DNA of 64,000 nt, taken from assembly GCF_964355755.1 (NCBI RefSeq), contig NC_092670.1, positions 28,075,795 through 28,139,794 on the forward strand. Reading direction: 5' to 3'. The translations under genes and the position numbers were made by a program. This stretch comes from Antedon mediterranea (taxonomy: Eukaryota > Echinodermata > Crinoidea > Comatulida > Antedonidae). Every line of letters starts with the position of its first letter. Position 1 is the first letter of the stretch. The notes beneath the pieces are model-generated. The model was not told the origin of the DNA and made no database searches. It saw only the letters and a program-made list of their open reading frames with translations. This document shows positions 1-10,494 of the stretch, in pieces.

Positions 1-88
1 TTAACAACTTTTTTAGAAAATCACAAAATGGTCTAAAACGTCTCCAAATGCGATTTGAAGCAATTCTAAGCACTTTGGTGTTTTTATG
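1..88 (+). repeat. Post-cassette monomer with TTAACAAC and TTAGAAAATC (exemplar)
   Basis: This subtype has C for G at position 8 and TTAGAA in place of TTCGAA at 13-18, so it loses the first CpG and the BstBI site. It usually follows a D2 unit and often carries GAAGCAATTC in place of GAAGCTATTC. A sub-variant GAAGTAATTC occurs at 573, 18344, 24488, 29996 and 55043 and marks homologous places in the higher-order copies. Another sub-variant has AATTACAAAATGGTGT. Confidence 0.88.
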
Positions 89-264
89 TTAACAAGTTTT
101 TTCGAAAATCACAAAATGGTATAAAACGTCTCCAAATGCGATTTTAAGGTATTCTAAGCACTTTGGTGTTTTTATGTTAACAAGTTTTTTCGAAAATCAC
201 AAAATGGTCTAAAACGTCTACAAATGCGATTTGAAGCTATTGTAAGCACTTTGGTGTTTTTATG

Positions 265-351
265 TTAACAAGTTTTTTCGAAAATCACAAAATGGTCTAA
301 AACGTCTCCAAATGCGATTTGAAGCTATTCTGTACACTTTGCTGTTTTGTG
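265..351 (+). repeat. P monomer: 87-bp transition unit preceding the divergent cassette
   Basis: The first two thirds are canonical, but the end reads CTATTCTGTACACTTTGCTG followed by TTTTGTG, in place of CTATTCTAAGCACTTTGGTG and TTTTTATG. This leaves the unit one base short. A unit with this 3' end precedes almost every D1 unit in the window; variants end CCGTAC (41957, 63863), CTTTAC (48191, 62052) or keep TAAGCAC (near 2240, 10565 and 31660). The last form looks like an exchange inside the unit. Confidence 0.9.
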
Positions 352-439
352 TGAATAATTTTTGTCGAAATGCTCAAAGTGGTCAAAAACGTTTTTAAAT
401 ACGATATTAAGCTATTTTGTGCTCTTTGATGTTTTTGTG
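352..439 (+). repeat. D1 monomer: divergent 88-bp satellite unit (exemplar)
   Basis: D1 starts TGAATAATTTTTGTCGAAAT and aligns to the canonical unit without gaps. I count 20 mismatches in 88 positions (77% identity). All three CpG positions (15, 39, 51) and the blocks at 24-33, 35-41 and 58-65 are retained. Sub-variants differ at CpG sites: GTCGAAATG, GTTGAAATG and GTCAAAATG, and TACGATATT versus TACTATATT. A further form has one T fewer (AATTTTGTC, 87 bp) at 15262, 20451, 26595, 41979, 50113 and 63885. It is always followed by D2. Confidence 0.93.
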
Positions 440-516
440 TGAAAAGTTTTATCGAAATGCTCAAAATGGTCTAAAACGGTTTCTAATGTGATTTTAAGCA
501 CTTTGATGTTTTTATG
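440..516 (+). repeat. D2 monomer: shortened 77-bp satellite unit (exemplar)
   Basis: D2 starts TGAAAAGTTTTATCGAAATG and ends GATTTTAAGCACTTTGATG then TTTTTATG. Compared with the canonical unit it lacks about ten bases, the CTATTCTAAG block at 61-70, plus one base in the early T run. It keeps the core CTCAAAATGGTCTAAAACGG. The deletion could be explained by slippage between the two AAG motifs that flank the missing block. It is always preceded by D1. Variants include GTGTGGTAAG at its 5' junction (6419, 10155, 12493, 35842 and 38180 cassettes). Confidence 0.92.
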
Positions 517-604
517 TTAACAACTTTTTTAGAAAATCACAAAATGGTCTAAAACGTCTCCAAATGCGATTTGAAGTAATTCTAAGCACTTTGGTGTTTT
601 TATG

Positions 605-692
605 GTAACGAGTTTTTTTGAATATCACAAAATGGTCTAAAATTTCTCCAAATGCGATTTGAAGCTTTTCTAAGCACTTTAGTGTTTTTATG
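605..692 (+). repeat. GTAACGAG / GAATATCAC monomer subtype (exemplar)
   Basis: This unit begins GTAACGAGTTTTTTTGAATATC and carries GAAGCTTTTCTAAG near its end. It normally comes after the post-cassette unit, so the order cassette, TTAACAAC unit, GTAACGAG unit is repeated many times. The CpG at 15 is TG here (TTTTTTTGAATATC). The exemplar has AAAATTTCTCC; most copies have AAAATGTCTCC. A related form, GTAGCGAGTTATTTCG, occurs inside the 3736-bp blocks, and GTAACGAGTTATTTCG precedes some P units. Confidence 0.85.
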
Positions 693-1120
693 GTAACGAG
701 TTATTTCGAAAATCACAAAATGGTCTAAAACGTCTCCAAATGCGATTTGAAGCTATTCTGTACACTTTGCTGTTTTGTGTGAATATTTTTTGTCAAAATG
801 CTCAAAATGGTCAAAAACGTTTTTTAATACTATATTAAGCTATTTTGTGCTCTTTGATGTTTTTGTGTGAAAAGTTTTATCGAAATGCTCAAAATGGTCT
901 AAAACGGTTTCTAATGTGATTTTAAGCACTTTGATGTTTTTATGTTAACAACTTTTTTAGAAAATTACAAAATGGTGTAAAACGTCTCCAAATGCGATTT
1001 GAAGCTATTCTAAGCACTTTGGTGTTTTTATGGTAACGAGTTTTTTTGAATATCACAAAATGGTCTAAAATGTCTCCAAATGCGATTTGAAGCTTTTCTA
1101 AGCACTTTGGTGTTTTTATG

Positions 1121-1385
1121 TTAACAAGTTTTTTCGAAAATCACAAAATGGTCTAAAACGTCTCCAAATGTGATTTGAAGCTATTCTAAACACTTTGGTG
1201 TTTTTATGTTAACAAGTTTTTTCGAAAATCACAAATTGGTCTAAAACGTCTCCAAATGCGATTTGAAGCTAGTTTAAGCACTTTGGTGTTTTTGTGTAAC
1301 CAAGTTTTTTCGAAAATCACAAAAGGGTCTAAAATGTCTCAAAATGCGATTTGAAGCTATTCTGTACACTTTGATGTTTTTTTTG
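1121..1385 (+). repeat. Three-unit subtype cluster: TGTGATTT, CACAAATTGG, CACAAAAGGG (exemplar)
   Basis: Three ordered subtypes occur together. Unit 1121-1208 has AAATGTGATTT and TAAACAC. Unit 1209-1296 has CACAAATTGG and ends TTTTTGTG. Unit 1297-1385 begins TAACCAAG, has CACAAAAGGGTC, AATGTCTCAAAATGCG and CTGTACACTTTGATG, and ends in a long T run (8 T here, 7 elsewhere). The next unit usually has TTCGAAAGTCAC. By eye I counted about 34 TAACCAAG units in the window, most within this ordered group. It is therefore a stable multi-unit module that travels as a block. Confidence 0.82.
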
Positions 1386-4300
1386 TTAACAAGTTTTTTC
1401 GAAAGTCACAAAATGGTCTAAAACGTCTCCAAATGCGATTTGAAGCTATTCTAAGCACTTTGGTGTTTTTATGTTAACAAGTTTTTTCGAAAATCACAAA
1501 ATGGTGTAAAACGTCTCCAAATGCGATTTGAAGCTATTCTAAGCAATTTGGTGTTTTTATGTTAACAAGTTTTTTCGAAAATCACAAAATGGTGTAAAAC
1601 GTCTCCAAATGCGATTTTAAGCTATTCTAAGCAATTTGGTGTTCTTTTATGTTAACAAGTTTTTTCGAAAATCACAAAATGGTCTAAAACGTCTCCAAAT
1701 GCGATTTGAAGCTATTCTGTACACTTTGCTGTTTTGTGAGAATAATTTTTGTCGAAATGCTCAAAATGGTCAAAAACGTTTTTAAATACGATATTAAGCT
1801 ATTTTGTGCTCTTTGATGTTTTTGTGTGAAAAGTTTTATCGAAATGCTCAAAATGGTCTAAAACGGTTTCTAATGTGATTTTAAGCACTTTGGTGTTTTT
1901 ATGTTAACAAGTTTTTTCGAAAATCACAAAATGGTCTAAAACGTCTCCAAATGTGATTTGAAGCTATTCTAAACACTTTGGTGTTTTTATGTTAACAAGT
2001 TTTTTCGAAAATCACAAATTGGTCTAAAACGTCTCCAAATGCGATTTGAAGCTATTTTAAGCACTTTGGTGTTTTTGTGTAACCAAGTTTTTTCGAAAAT
2101 CACAAAAGGGTCTAAAATGTCTCAAAATGCGATTTGAAGCTATTCTGTACACTTTGATGTTTTTTTGTTAACAAGTTTTTTCGAAAGTCACAAAATGGTC
2201 TAAAACGTCTCCAAATGCGATTTGAAGCTATTCTAAGCACTTTGCTGTTTTGTGTGAATAATTTTTGTCGAAATGCTCAAAATGGTCAAAAACGTTTTTA
2301 AATACGATATTAAGCTATTTTGTGCTCTTTGATGTTTTTGTGTGAAAAGTTTTATCGAAATGCTCAAAATGGTCTAAAACGGTTTCTAATGTGATTTTAA
2401 GCACTTTGATGTTTTTATGTTAACAACTTTTTTAGAAAATCACAAAATGGTCTAAAACGTCTCCAAATGCGATTTGAAGCAATTCTAAGCACTTTGGTGT
2501 TTTTATGGTAACGAGTTTTTTTGAATATCACAAAATGGTCTAAAATGTCTCCAAATGCGATTTGAAGCTTTTCTAAGCACTTTGGTGTTTTTATGTTAAC
2601 AAGTTTTTTCGAAAATCACAAAATGGTCTAAAACGTCTCCAAATGCGATTTGAAGCTATTCTGTACACTTTGCTGTTTTGTGTGAATAATTTTTGTCGAA
2701 ATGCTCAAAATGGTCAAAAACGTTTTTAAATACGATATTAAGCTATTTTGTGCTCTTTGATGTTTTTGTGTGAAAAGTTTTATCGAAATGCTCAAAATGG
2801 TCTAAAACGGTTTCTAATGTGATTTTAAGCACTTTGATGTTTTTATGTTAACAACTTTTTTAGAAAATCACAAAATGGTCTAAAACGTCTCCAAATGCGA
2901 TTTGAAGCAATTCTAAGCACTTTGGTGTTTTTATGGTAACGAGTTTTTTTGAATATCACAAAATGGTCTAAAATGTCTCCAAATGCGATTTGAAGCTTTT
3001 CTAAGCACTTTGGTGTTTTTATGGTAGCGAGTTATTTCGAAAATCACAAAATGGTCTAAAACGTCTCCAAATGCGATTTGAAGCTATTCTAAGCACTTTT
3101 GTGTTTTTATGCTAACAAGTTTTTTCGAAAATCACAAAATTGTCTAAAATGTCTCCAAATGCGATTTTAAGGTATTCTAAGCACTTTGGTGTTTTTATGT
3201 TAACAAGTTTTTTCGAAAATCACAAAATGGTATAAAACGTCTCCAAATGCGATTTGAAGATTTTCTAAGGACTTTGGTGATTTTATGTTTACAAGTTTTT
3301 TCGAAAATCACAAAATGGTCTAAAACGTCTCCAAATGCGATTTGAAGCTATTCTGTACACTTTGCTGTTTTGTGTGAATAATTTTTGTCGAAATGCTCAA
3401 AATGGTCAAAAACGTTTTTAAATACGATATTAAGCTATTTTGTGCTCTTTGATGTTTTTGTGTGAAAAGTTTTATCGAAATGCTCAAAATGGTCTAAAAC
3501 GGTTTCTATTGTGATTTTAAGCACTTTGATGTTTTTATGGTAACGAGTTTTTTTGAATATCACAAAATGGTCTAAAATGTCTCCAAATGCGATTTGAAGC
3601 TTTTCTAAGCACTTTGGTGTTTTTATGTTAACAAGTTTTTTCGAAAATCACAAAATGGTCTAAAACGTCTCCAAATGCGATTTGAAGCTATTCTGTACAC
3701 TTTGCTGTTTTGTGTGAATAATTTTTGTCGAAATGCTCAAAATGGTCAAAAACGTTTTTAAATACGATATTAAGCTATTTTGTGCTCTTTGATGTTTTTG
3801 TGTGAAAAGTTTTATCGAAATGCTCAAAATGGTCTAAAACGGTTTCTAATGTGATTTTAAGCACTTTGATGTTTTTATGTTAACAACTTTTTTAGAAAAT
3901 CACAAAATGGTCTAAAACGTCTCCAAATGCGATTTGAAGCAATTCTAAGCACTTTGGTGTTTTTATGGTAACGAGTTTTTTTGAATATCACAAAATGGTC
4001 TAAAATGTCTCCAAATGCGATTTGAAGCTTTTCTAAGCACTTTGGTGTTTTTATGGTAGCGAGTTATTTCGAAAATCACAAAATGGTCTAAAACGTCTCC
4101 AAATGCGATTTGAAGCTATTCTAAGCACTTTTGTGTTTTTATGCTAACAAGTTTTTTCGAAAATCACAAAATTGTCTAAAATGTCTCCAAATGCGATTTT
4201 AAGGTATTCTAAGCACTTTGGTGTTTTTATGTTAACAAGTTTTTTCGAAAATCACAAAATGGTCTAAAAAGTCTACAAATGCGATTTGAAGCTATTCTAA

Positions 4301-5451
4301 GCACTTTGGTGTTTTTATGTTAACAAGTTTTTTCGAAAATCACAAAATGGTATAAAACGTCTCCAAATGCGATTTGAAGATTTTCTAAGGACTTTGGTGA
4401 TTTTATGTTTACAAGTTTTTTCGAAAATCACAAAATGGTCTAAAACGTCTCCAAATGCGATTTGAAGCTATTCTGTACACTTTGCTGTTTTGTGTGAATA
4501 ATTTTTGTCGAAATGCTCAAAATGGTCAAAAACGTTTTTAAATACGATATTAAGCTATTTTGTGCTCTTTGATGTTTTTGTGTGAAAAGTTTTATCGAAA
4601 TGCTCAAAATGGTCTAAAACGGTTTCTATTGTGATTTTAAGCACTTTGATGTTTTTATGTTAACAACTTTTTTAGAAAATTACAAAATGGTGTAAAACGT
4701 CTCCAAATGCGAATTGAAGCTATTCTAAGCAATTTGGTGTTTTTATGTTAACAAGTTTTTTCGAAAATCACAAAATGGTCTAAAACGTCTCCAAATGCGA
4801 TTTGAAGCTATTCTAAGCACTTTGGTGTTTTTATGTTAACAAGTTTTTTCCAAAATCACAAAATGTTATAAAACGTCTCTAAATGCGATTTTAAGGTATT
4901 TTAAGCACTTTGATGTTTTTATGTTAACGAGTTTTTTCGAAAATCACAAAATGGTCTAAAACGTCTCCAAATGCGATTTGAAGCTATTCTAAGCACTTTG
5001 GTGTTTTTATGTTAACAAGTTTTTTCGAAAATCACAAAATGGTATAAAACGTCTCCAAATGCGATTTTAAGCTATTCTAAGTACTTTTGTGTTTTTATGT
5101 TAACAAGTTTTTTCGAAAATTACGAAATGGTCTAAAATGTCTCAAAATGCGATTTGAAGCTATTCTGTACACTTTGATGTTTTTATGTTAACAAGTTTTT
5201 CGAAAGTCACAAAATGGTCTAAAACGTCTCCAAATGCGATTTGAAGCTATTTTAAGCACTTTGGTGTTTTTGTGTAACCAAGTTTTTGTCGAAAATCACA
5301 AAAGGGTCTAAAATGTCTCAAAATGCGATTTGAAGCTATTCTGTACACTTTGATGTTTTTATGTTAACAAGTTTTTTCGAAAGTCACAAAATGGTCTAAA
5401 ACGTATCCAAATGCTATTTGAAGCAATTCTAAGCACTTTGGTGTTTTTATG

Positions 5452-5539
5452 TTAACAAGTTTTTTCGAAAATCACAAAATGGTCTAAAACGTCTCCAAAT
5501 GCGATTTGAAGCTATTCTAAGCACTTTGGTGTTTTTATG
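5452..5539 (+). repeat. Canonical 88-bp monomer (exemplar)
   Basis: This unit matches the majority base at essentially every position. With position 1 at TTAACAAG, it carries a T6 run at 9-14, TTCGAA at 13-18 (BstBI site), the core CAAAATGGTC at 24-33, AAAACGTCTC at 35-44 (containing a BsmBI site), CAAATGCGATTT at 45-56, GAAGCTATTCTAAG at 57-70 and CACTTTGGTGTTTTTATG at 71-88. The junction between units makes GTTAAC (HpaI). It has three CpGs, at 15, 39 and 51. Common single-base variants are T/G/A at position 33 with its neighbours (GTCT, GTGT, GTAT), TTTTAAG for TTTGAAG near 54-60, and AATTTGG for ACTTTGG near 72-78. A digest at any of the three sites should give an 88-bp ladder. Confidence 0.95.
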
Positions 5540-5978
5540 TTAACAAGTTTTTTCGAAAATCACAAAATGGTATAAAACGTCTCCAAATGCGATTTTAAGG
5601 TATTCTAAGCACTTTGGTGTTTTTATGTTAACAAGTTTTTTCGAAAATCACAAAATGGTCTAAAACGTCTCCAAATGCGATTTGAAGCTATTCTAAGCAC
5701 TTTGGTGTTTTTATGTTAACAAGTTTTTTCGAAAATCACAAAATGGTATAAAACGTTTCCAAATGCGATTTTAAGCTATTCTAAGCAATTTAGTGTTTTT
5801 ATGTTAACAAGTTTTTTCGAAAATCACAAAATGGTCGAAAATGTCACAAAATGCGATTTGAAGCTATTCTAAGCCCTTTGGTGTTTTTATGTTAACAAGT
5901 TTTTTTGAAAATCACAAAATGGTCTAAAATGTCTCAAAATGCGATTTGAAGCTATTCTGTACACTTTGCTGTTTTGTG

Positions 5979-6066
5979 TGAATAATTTTTTTCGAAAATC
6001 ACAAAATGGTGTAAAACGTCTCCAAATGTGATTTGAAGCTATTCTAAGCACTTTGGTGTTTTTATG
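5979..6066 (+). repeat. Chimeric monomer: D1 start joined to a canonical body
   Basis: The unit begins TGAATAATTTTTT like D1, preceded by a P-type end, but changes to TCGAAAATCACAAAATGGTG within the first 20 bases and continues as a near-canonical 88-bp unit. No D2 follows. The breakpoint lies in the shared T run at 9-14. It is best read as a recombination product between a D1 and a canonical unit. Confidence 0.85.
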
Positions 6067-6320
6067 TTAACAAGTTTTTTCGAAAATCACAAAATGGTGT
6101 AAAACGTTTCCAAATGCGATTTTAAGCTATTCTAAACAATTTGTTGTTTTTATGTTAACAAGTTTTTTTCGAAAATCACAAAATGGTGTAAAACGTCTCC
6201 AAATGCGATTTGAAGCTATTCTAAGCACTTTGGTGTTTTTTTGTTAACAAGTTTTTTCGAAAATCACAAAATGGTGTAAAACGTCTCCAAATGCGATTTT
6301 AAGCTATTCTAAGCAATTTG

Positions 6321-9300
6321 GTGTTTTTATGTTAACAAGTTTTTTCGAAAATCACAAAATGGTCTAAAACGTCTCCAAATGCGATTTGAAGCTATTCTGT
6401 ACACTTTGCTGTTTTGTGTGAATAATTTTTGTCGAAATGCTCAAAATGGTCAAAAACGTTTTTGAATACGATATTAAGCTATTTTGTGCTCTTTGATGTT
6501 TTTGTGTGGTAAGTTTTATCGAAATGCTCAAAATGGTCTAAAACGGTTTCTAATGTGATTTTAAGCACTTTGATGTTTTTATGTTAACAACTTTTTTAGA
6601 AAATCACAAAATGGTCTAAAACGTCTCCAAATGCGATTTGAAGCAATTCTAAGCACTTTGGTGTTTTTATGGTAACGAGTTTTTTTGAATATCACAAAAT
6701 GGTCTAAAATGTCTCCAAATGCGATTTGAAGCTTTTCTAAGCACTTTGGTGTTTTTATGGTAGCGAGTTATTTCGAAAATCACAAAATGGTCTAAAACGT
6801 CTCCAAATGCGATTTGAAGCTATTCTAAGCACTTTTGTGTTTTTATGCTAACAAGTTTTTTCGAAAATCACAAAATTGTCTAAAATGTCTCCAAATGCGA
6901 TTTTAAGGTATTCTAAGCACTTTGGTGTTTTTATGTTAACAAGTTTTTTCGAAAATCACAAAATGGTATAAAACGTCTCCAAATGCGATTTGAAGATTTT
7001 CTAAGGACTTTGGTGATTTTATGTTTACAAGTTTTTTCGAAAATCACAAAATGGTCTAAAACGTCTCCAAATGCGATTTGAAGCTATTCTGTACACTTTG
7101 CTGTTTTGTGTGAATAATTTTTGTCGAAATGCTCAAAATGGTCAAAAACGTTTTTAAATACGATATTAAGCTATTTTGTGCTCTTTGATGTTTTTGTGTG
7201 AAAAGTTTTATCGAAATGCTCAAAATGGTCTAAAACGGTTTCTATTGTGATTTTAAGCACTTTGATGTTTTTATGGTAACGAGTTTTTTTGAATATCACA
7301 AAATGGTCTAAAATGTCTCCAAATGCGATTTGAAGCTTTTCTAAGCACTTTGGTGTTTTTATGTTAACAAGTTTTTTCGAAAATCACAAAATGGTCTAAA
7401 ACGTCTCCAAATGCGATTTGAAGCTATTCTGTACACTTTGCTGTTTTGTGTGAATAATTTTTGTCGAAATGCTCAAAATGGTCAAAAACGTTTTTAAATA
7501 CGATATTAAGCTATTTTGTGCTCTTTGATGTTTTTGTGTGAAAAGTTTTATCGAAATGCTCAAAATGGTCTAAAACGGTTTCTAATGTGATTTTAAGCAC
7601 TTTGATGTTTTTATGTTAACAACTTTTTTAGAAAATCACAAAATGGTCTAAAACGTCTCCAAATGCGATTTGAAGCAATTCTAAGCACTTTGGTGTTTTT
7701 ATGGTAACGAGTTTTTTTGAATATCACAAAATGGTCTAAAATGTCTCCAAATGCGATTTGAAGCTTTTCTAAGCACTTTGGTGTTTTTATGGTAGCGAGT
7801 TATTTCGAAAATCACAAAATGGTCTAAAACGTCTCCAAATGCGATTTGAAGCTATTCTAAGCACTTTTGTGTTTTTATGCTAACAAGTTTTTTCGAAAAT
7901 CACAAAATTGTCTAAAATGTCTCCAAATGCGATTTTAAGGTATTCTAAGCACTTTGGTGTTTTTATGTTAACAAGTTTTTTCGAAAATCACAAAATGGTC
8001 TAAAAAGTCTACAAATGCGATTTGAAGCTATTCTAAGCACTTTGGTGTTTTTATGTTAACAAGTTTTTTCGAAAATCACAAAATGGTATAAAACGTCTCC
8101 AAATGCGATTTGAAGATTTTCTAAGGACTTTGGTGATTTTATGTTTACAAGTTTTTTCGAAAATCACAAAATGGTCTAAAACGTCTCCAAATGCGATTTG
8201 AAGCTATTCTGTACACTTTGCTGTTTTGTGTGAATAATTTTTGTCGAAATGCTCAAAATGGTCAAAAACGTTTTTAAATACGATATTAAGCTATTTTGTG
8301 CTCTTTGATGTTTTTGTGTGAAAAGTTTTATCGAAATGCTCAAAATGGTCTAAAACGGTTTCTATTGTGATTTTAAGCACTTTGATGTTTTTATGTTAAC
8401 AACTTTTTTAGAAAATTACAAAATGGTGTAAAACGTCTCCAAATGCGAATTGAAGCTATTCTAAGCAATTTGGTGTTTTTATGTTAACAAGTTTTTTCGA
8501 AAATCACAAAATGGTCTAAAACGTCTCCAAATGCGATTTGAAGCTATTCTAAGCACTTTGGTGTTTTTATGTTAACAAGTTTTTTCCAAAATCACAAAAT
8601 GTTATAAAACGTCTCTAAATGCGATTTTAAGGTATTTTAAGCACTTTGATGTTTTTATGTTAACGAGTTTTTTCGAAAATCACAAAATGGTCTAAAACGT
8701 CTCCAAATGCGATTTGAAGCTATTCTAAGCACTTTGGTGTTTTTATGTTAACAAGTTTTTTCGAAAATCACAAAATGGTATAAAACGTCTCCAAATGCGA
8801 TTTTAAGCTATTCTAAGTACTTTTGTGTTTTTATGTTAACAAGTTTTTTCGAAAATTACGAAATGGTCTAAAATGTCTCAAAATGCGATTTGAAGCTATT
8901 CTGTACACTTTGATGTTTTTATGTTAACAAGTTTTTCGAAAGTCACAAAATGGTCTAAAACGTCTCCAAATGCGATTTGAAGCTATTTTAAGCACTTTGG
9001 TGTTTTTGTGTAACCAAGTTTTTGTCGAAAATCACAAAAGGGTCTAAAATGTCTCAAAATGCGATTTGAAGCTATTCTGTACACTTTGATGTTTTTATGT
9101 TAACAAGTTTTTTCGAAAGTCACAAAATGGTCTAAAACGTATCCAAATGCTATTTGAAGCAATTCTAAGCACTTTGGTGTTTTTATGTTAACAAGTTTTT
9201 TCGAAAATCACAAAATGGTCTAAAACGTCTCCAAATGCGATTTGAAGCTATTCTAAGCACTTTGGTGTTTTTATGTTAACAAGTTTTTTCGAAAATCACA

Positions 9301-10056
9301 AAATGGTATAAAACGTCTCCAAATGCGATTTTAAGGTATTCTAAGCACTTTGGTGTTTTTATGTTAACAAGTTTTTTCGAAAATCACAAAATGGTCTAAA
9401 ACGTCTCCAAATGCGATTTGAAGCTATTCTAAGCACTTTGGTGTTTTTATGTTAACAAGTTTTTTCGAAAATCACAAAATGGTATAAAACGTTTCCAAAT
9501 GCGATTTTAAGCTATTCTAAGCAATTTAGTGTTTTTATGTTAACAAGTTTTTTCGAAAATCACAAAATGGTCGAAAATGTCACAAAATGCGATTTGAAGC
9601 TATTCTAAGCCCTTTGGTGTTTTTATGTTAACAAGTTTTTTTGAAAATCACAAAATGGTCTAAAATGTCTCAAAATGCGATTTGAAGCTATTCTGTACAC
9701 TTTGCTGTTTTGTGTGAATAATTTTTTTCGAAAATCACAAAATGGTGTAAAACGTCTCCAAATGTGATTTGAAGCTATTCTAAGCACTTTGGTGTTTTTA
9801 TGTTAACAAGTTTTTTCGAAAATCACAAAATGGTGTAAAACGTTTCCAAATGCGATTTTAAGCTATTCTAAACAATTTGTTGTTTTTATGTTAACAAGTT
9901 TTTTTCGAAAATCACAAAATGGTGTAAAACGTCTCCAAATGCGATTTGAAGCTATTCTAAGCACTTTGGTGTTTTTTTGTTAACAAGTTTTTTCGAAAAT
10001 CACAAAATGGTGTAAAACGTCTCCAAATGCGATTTTAAGCTATTCTAAGCAATTTG
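6321..10056 (+). repeat. 3736-bp higher-order unit, second copy
   Basis: Outside the first cassette I saw no base differences from the first copy in the stretches compared. The periodicity continues to about 10494, where the second copy has ATGTTTACAAG while the first has ATGGTAGCGAG (6755). About 2.1 periods are therefore present. This unit is the one whose right-hand continuation matches copy 2 of the super-unit. Confidence 0.9.
9715..9802 (+). repeat. Chimeric D1/canonical monomer, second copy
   Basis: Same structure and breakpoint as the unit at 5979, 3736 bp downstream. It was amplified with the higher-order block rather than formed again. Confidence 0.84.
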
Positions 10057-10494
10057 GTGTTTTTATGTTAACAAGTTTTTTCGAAAATCACAAAATGGTC
10101 TAAAACGTCTCCAAATGCGATTTGAAGCTATTCTGTACACTTTGCTGTTTTGTGTGAATAATTTTTGTCGAAATGCTCAAAATGGTCAAAAACGTTTTTG
10201 AATACGATATTAAGCTATTTTGTGCTCTTTGATGTTTTTGTGTGGTAAGTTTTATCGAAATGCTCAAAATGGTCTAAAACGGTTTCTAATGTGATTTTAA
10301 GCACTTTGATGTTTTTATGTTAACAACTTTTTTAGAAAATCACAAAATGGTCTAAAACGTCTCCAAATGCGATTTGAAGCAATTCTAAGCACTTTGGTGT
10401 TTTTATGGTAACGAGTTTTTTTGAATATCACAAAATGGTCTAAAATGTCTCCAAATGCGATTTGAAGCTTTTCTAAGCACTTTGGTGTTTTTAT
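10057..10494 (+). repeat. Partial third 3736-bp period
   Basis: This matches 6321-6758 and 2585-3022, including the cassette at 10155 with GTGTGGTAAG. The match stops at the ATGTTTAC junction near 10495, after which the sequence follows the 10.5-14.7 kb block. Confidence 0.82.

Larger units (their letters stand above)
2585..6320 (+). repeat. 3736-bp higher-order unit, first copy
   Basis: It repeats at a distance of exactly 3736 bp. Markers include GCGAATTGAAG (GAATTG at 4711 and 8447), the chimeric monomer (5979 and 9715) and the cassettes at 3375, 3715 and 4495 (7111, 7451, 8231). Each unit holds four D1-D2 cassettes and one chimeric monomer. The first cassette differs from those at 6419 and 10155: it has TTTTTAAATACG and GTGTGAAAAG where they have TTTTTGAATACG and GTGTGGTAAG. 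This places the exchange point between about 2770 and 2585, or reflects later conversion. Confidence 0.9.

Noticed and set aside
352-516. D1-D2 cassette as an inserted mobile element
   Set aside because: Both units align to the canonical monomer along their length and keep the register. There are no terminal inverted repeats or target-site duplications, so they are diverged satellite units.
3281-3291. TTTTATGTTTA, an exact match to the budding-yeast ARS consensus, in the ATGTTTACAAG monomers
   Set aside because: An 11-bp AT-rich motif is expected by chance in sequence of this composition. It is a one-base variant of the ordinary monomer junction, and nothing indicates a yeast host.
5464-5480. 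Possible CENP-B box around TTCGAAAATCAC
   Set aside because: TTCG is present, but the required A and the CGGG part of the known CENP-B box are absent in canonical, D1 and D2 units.
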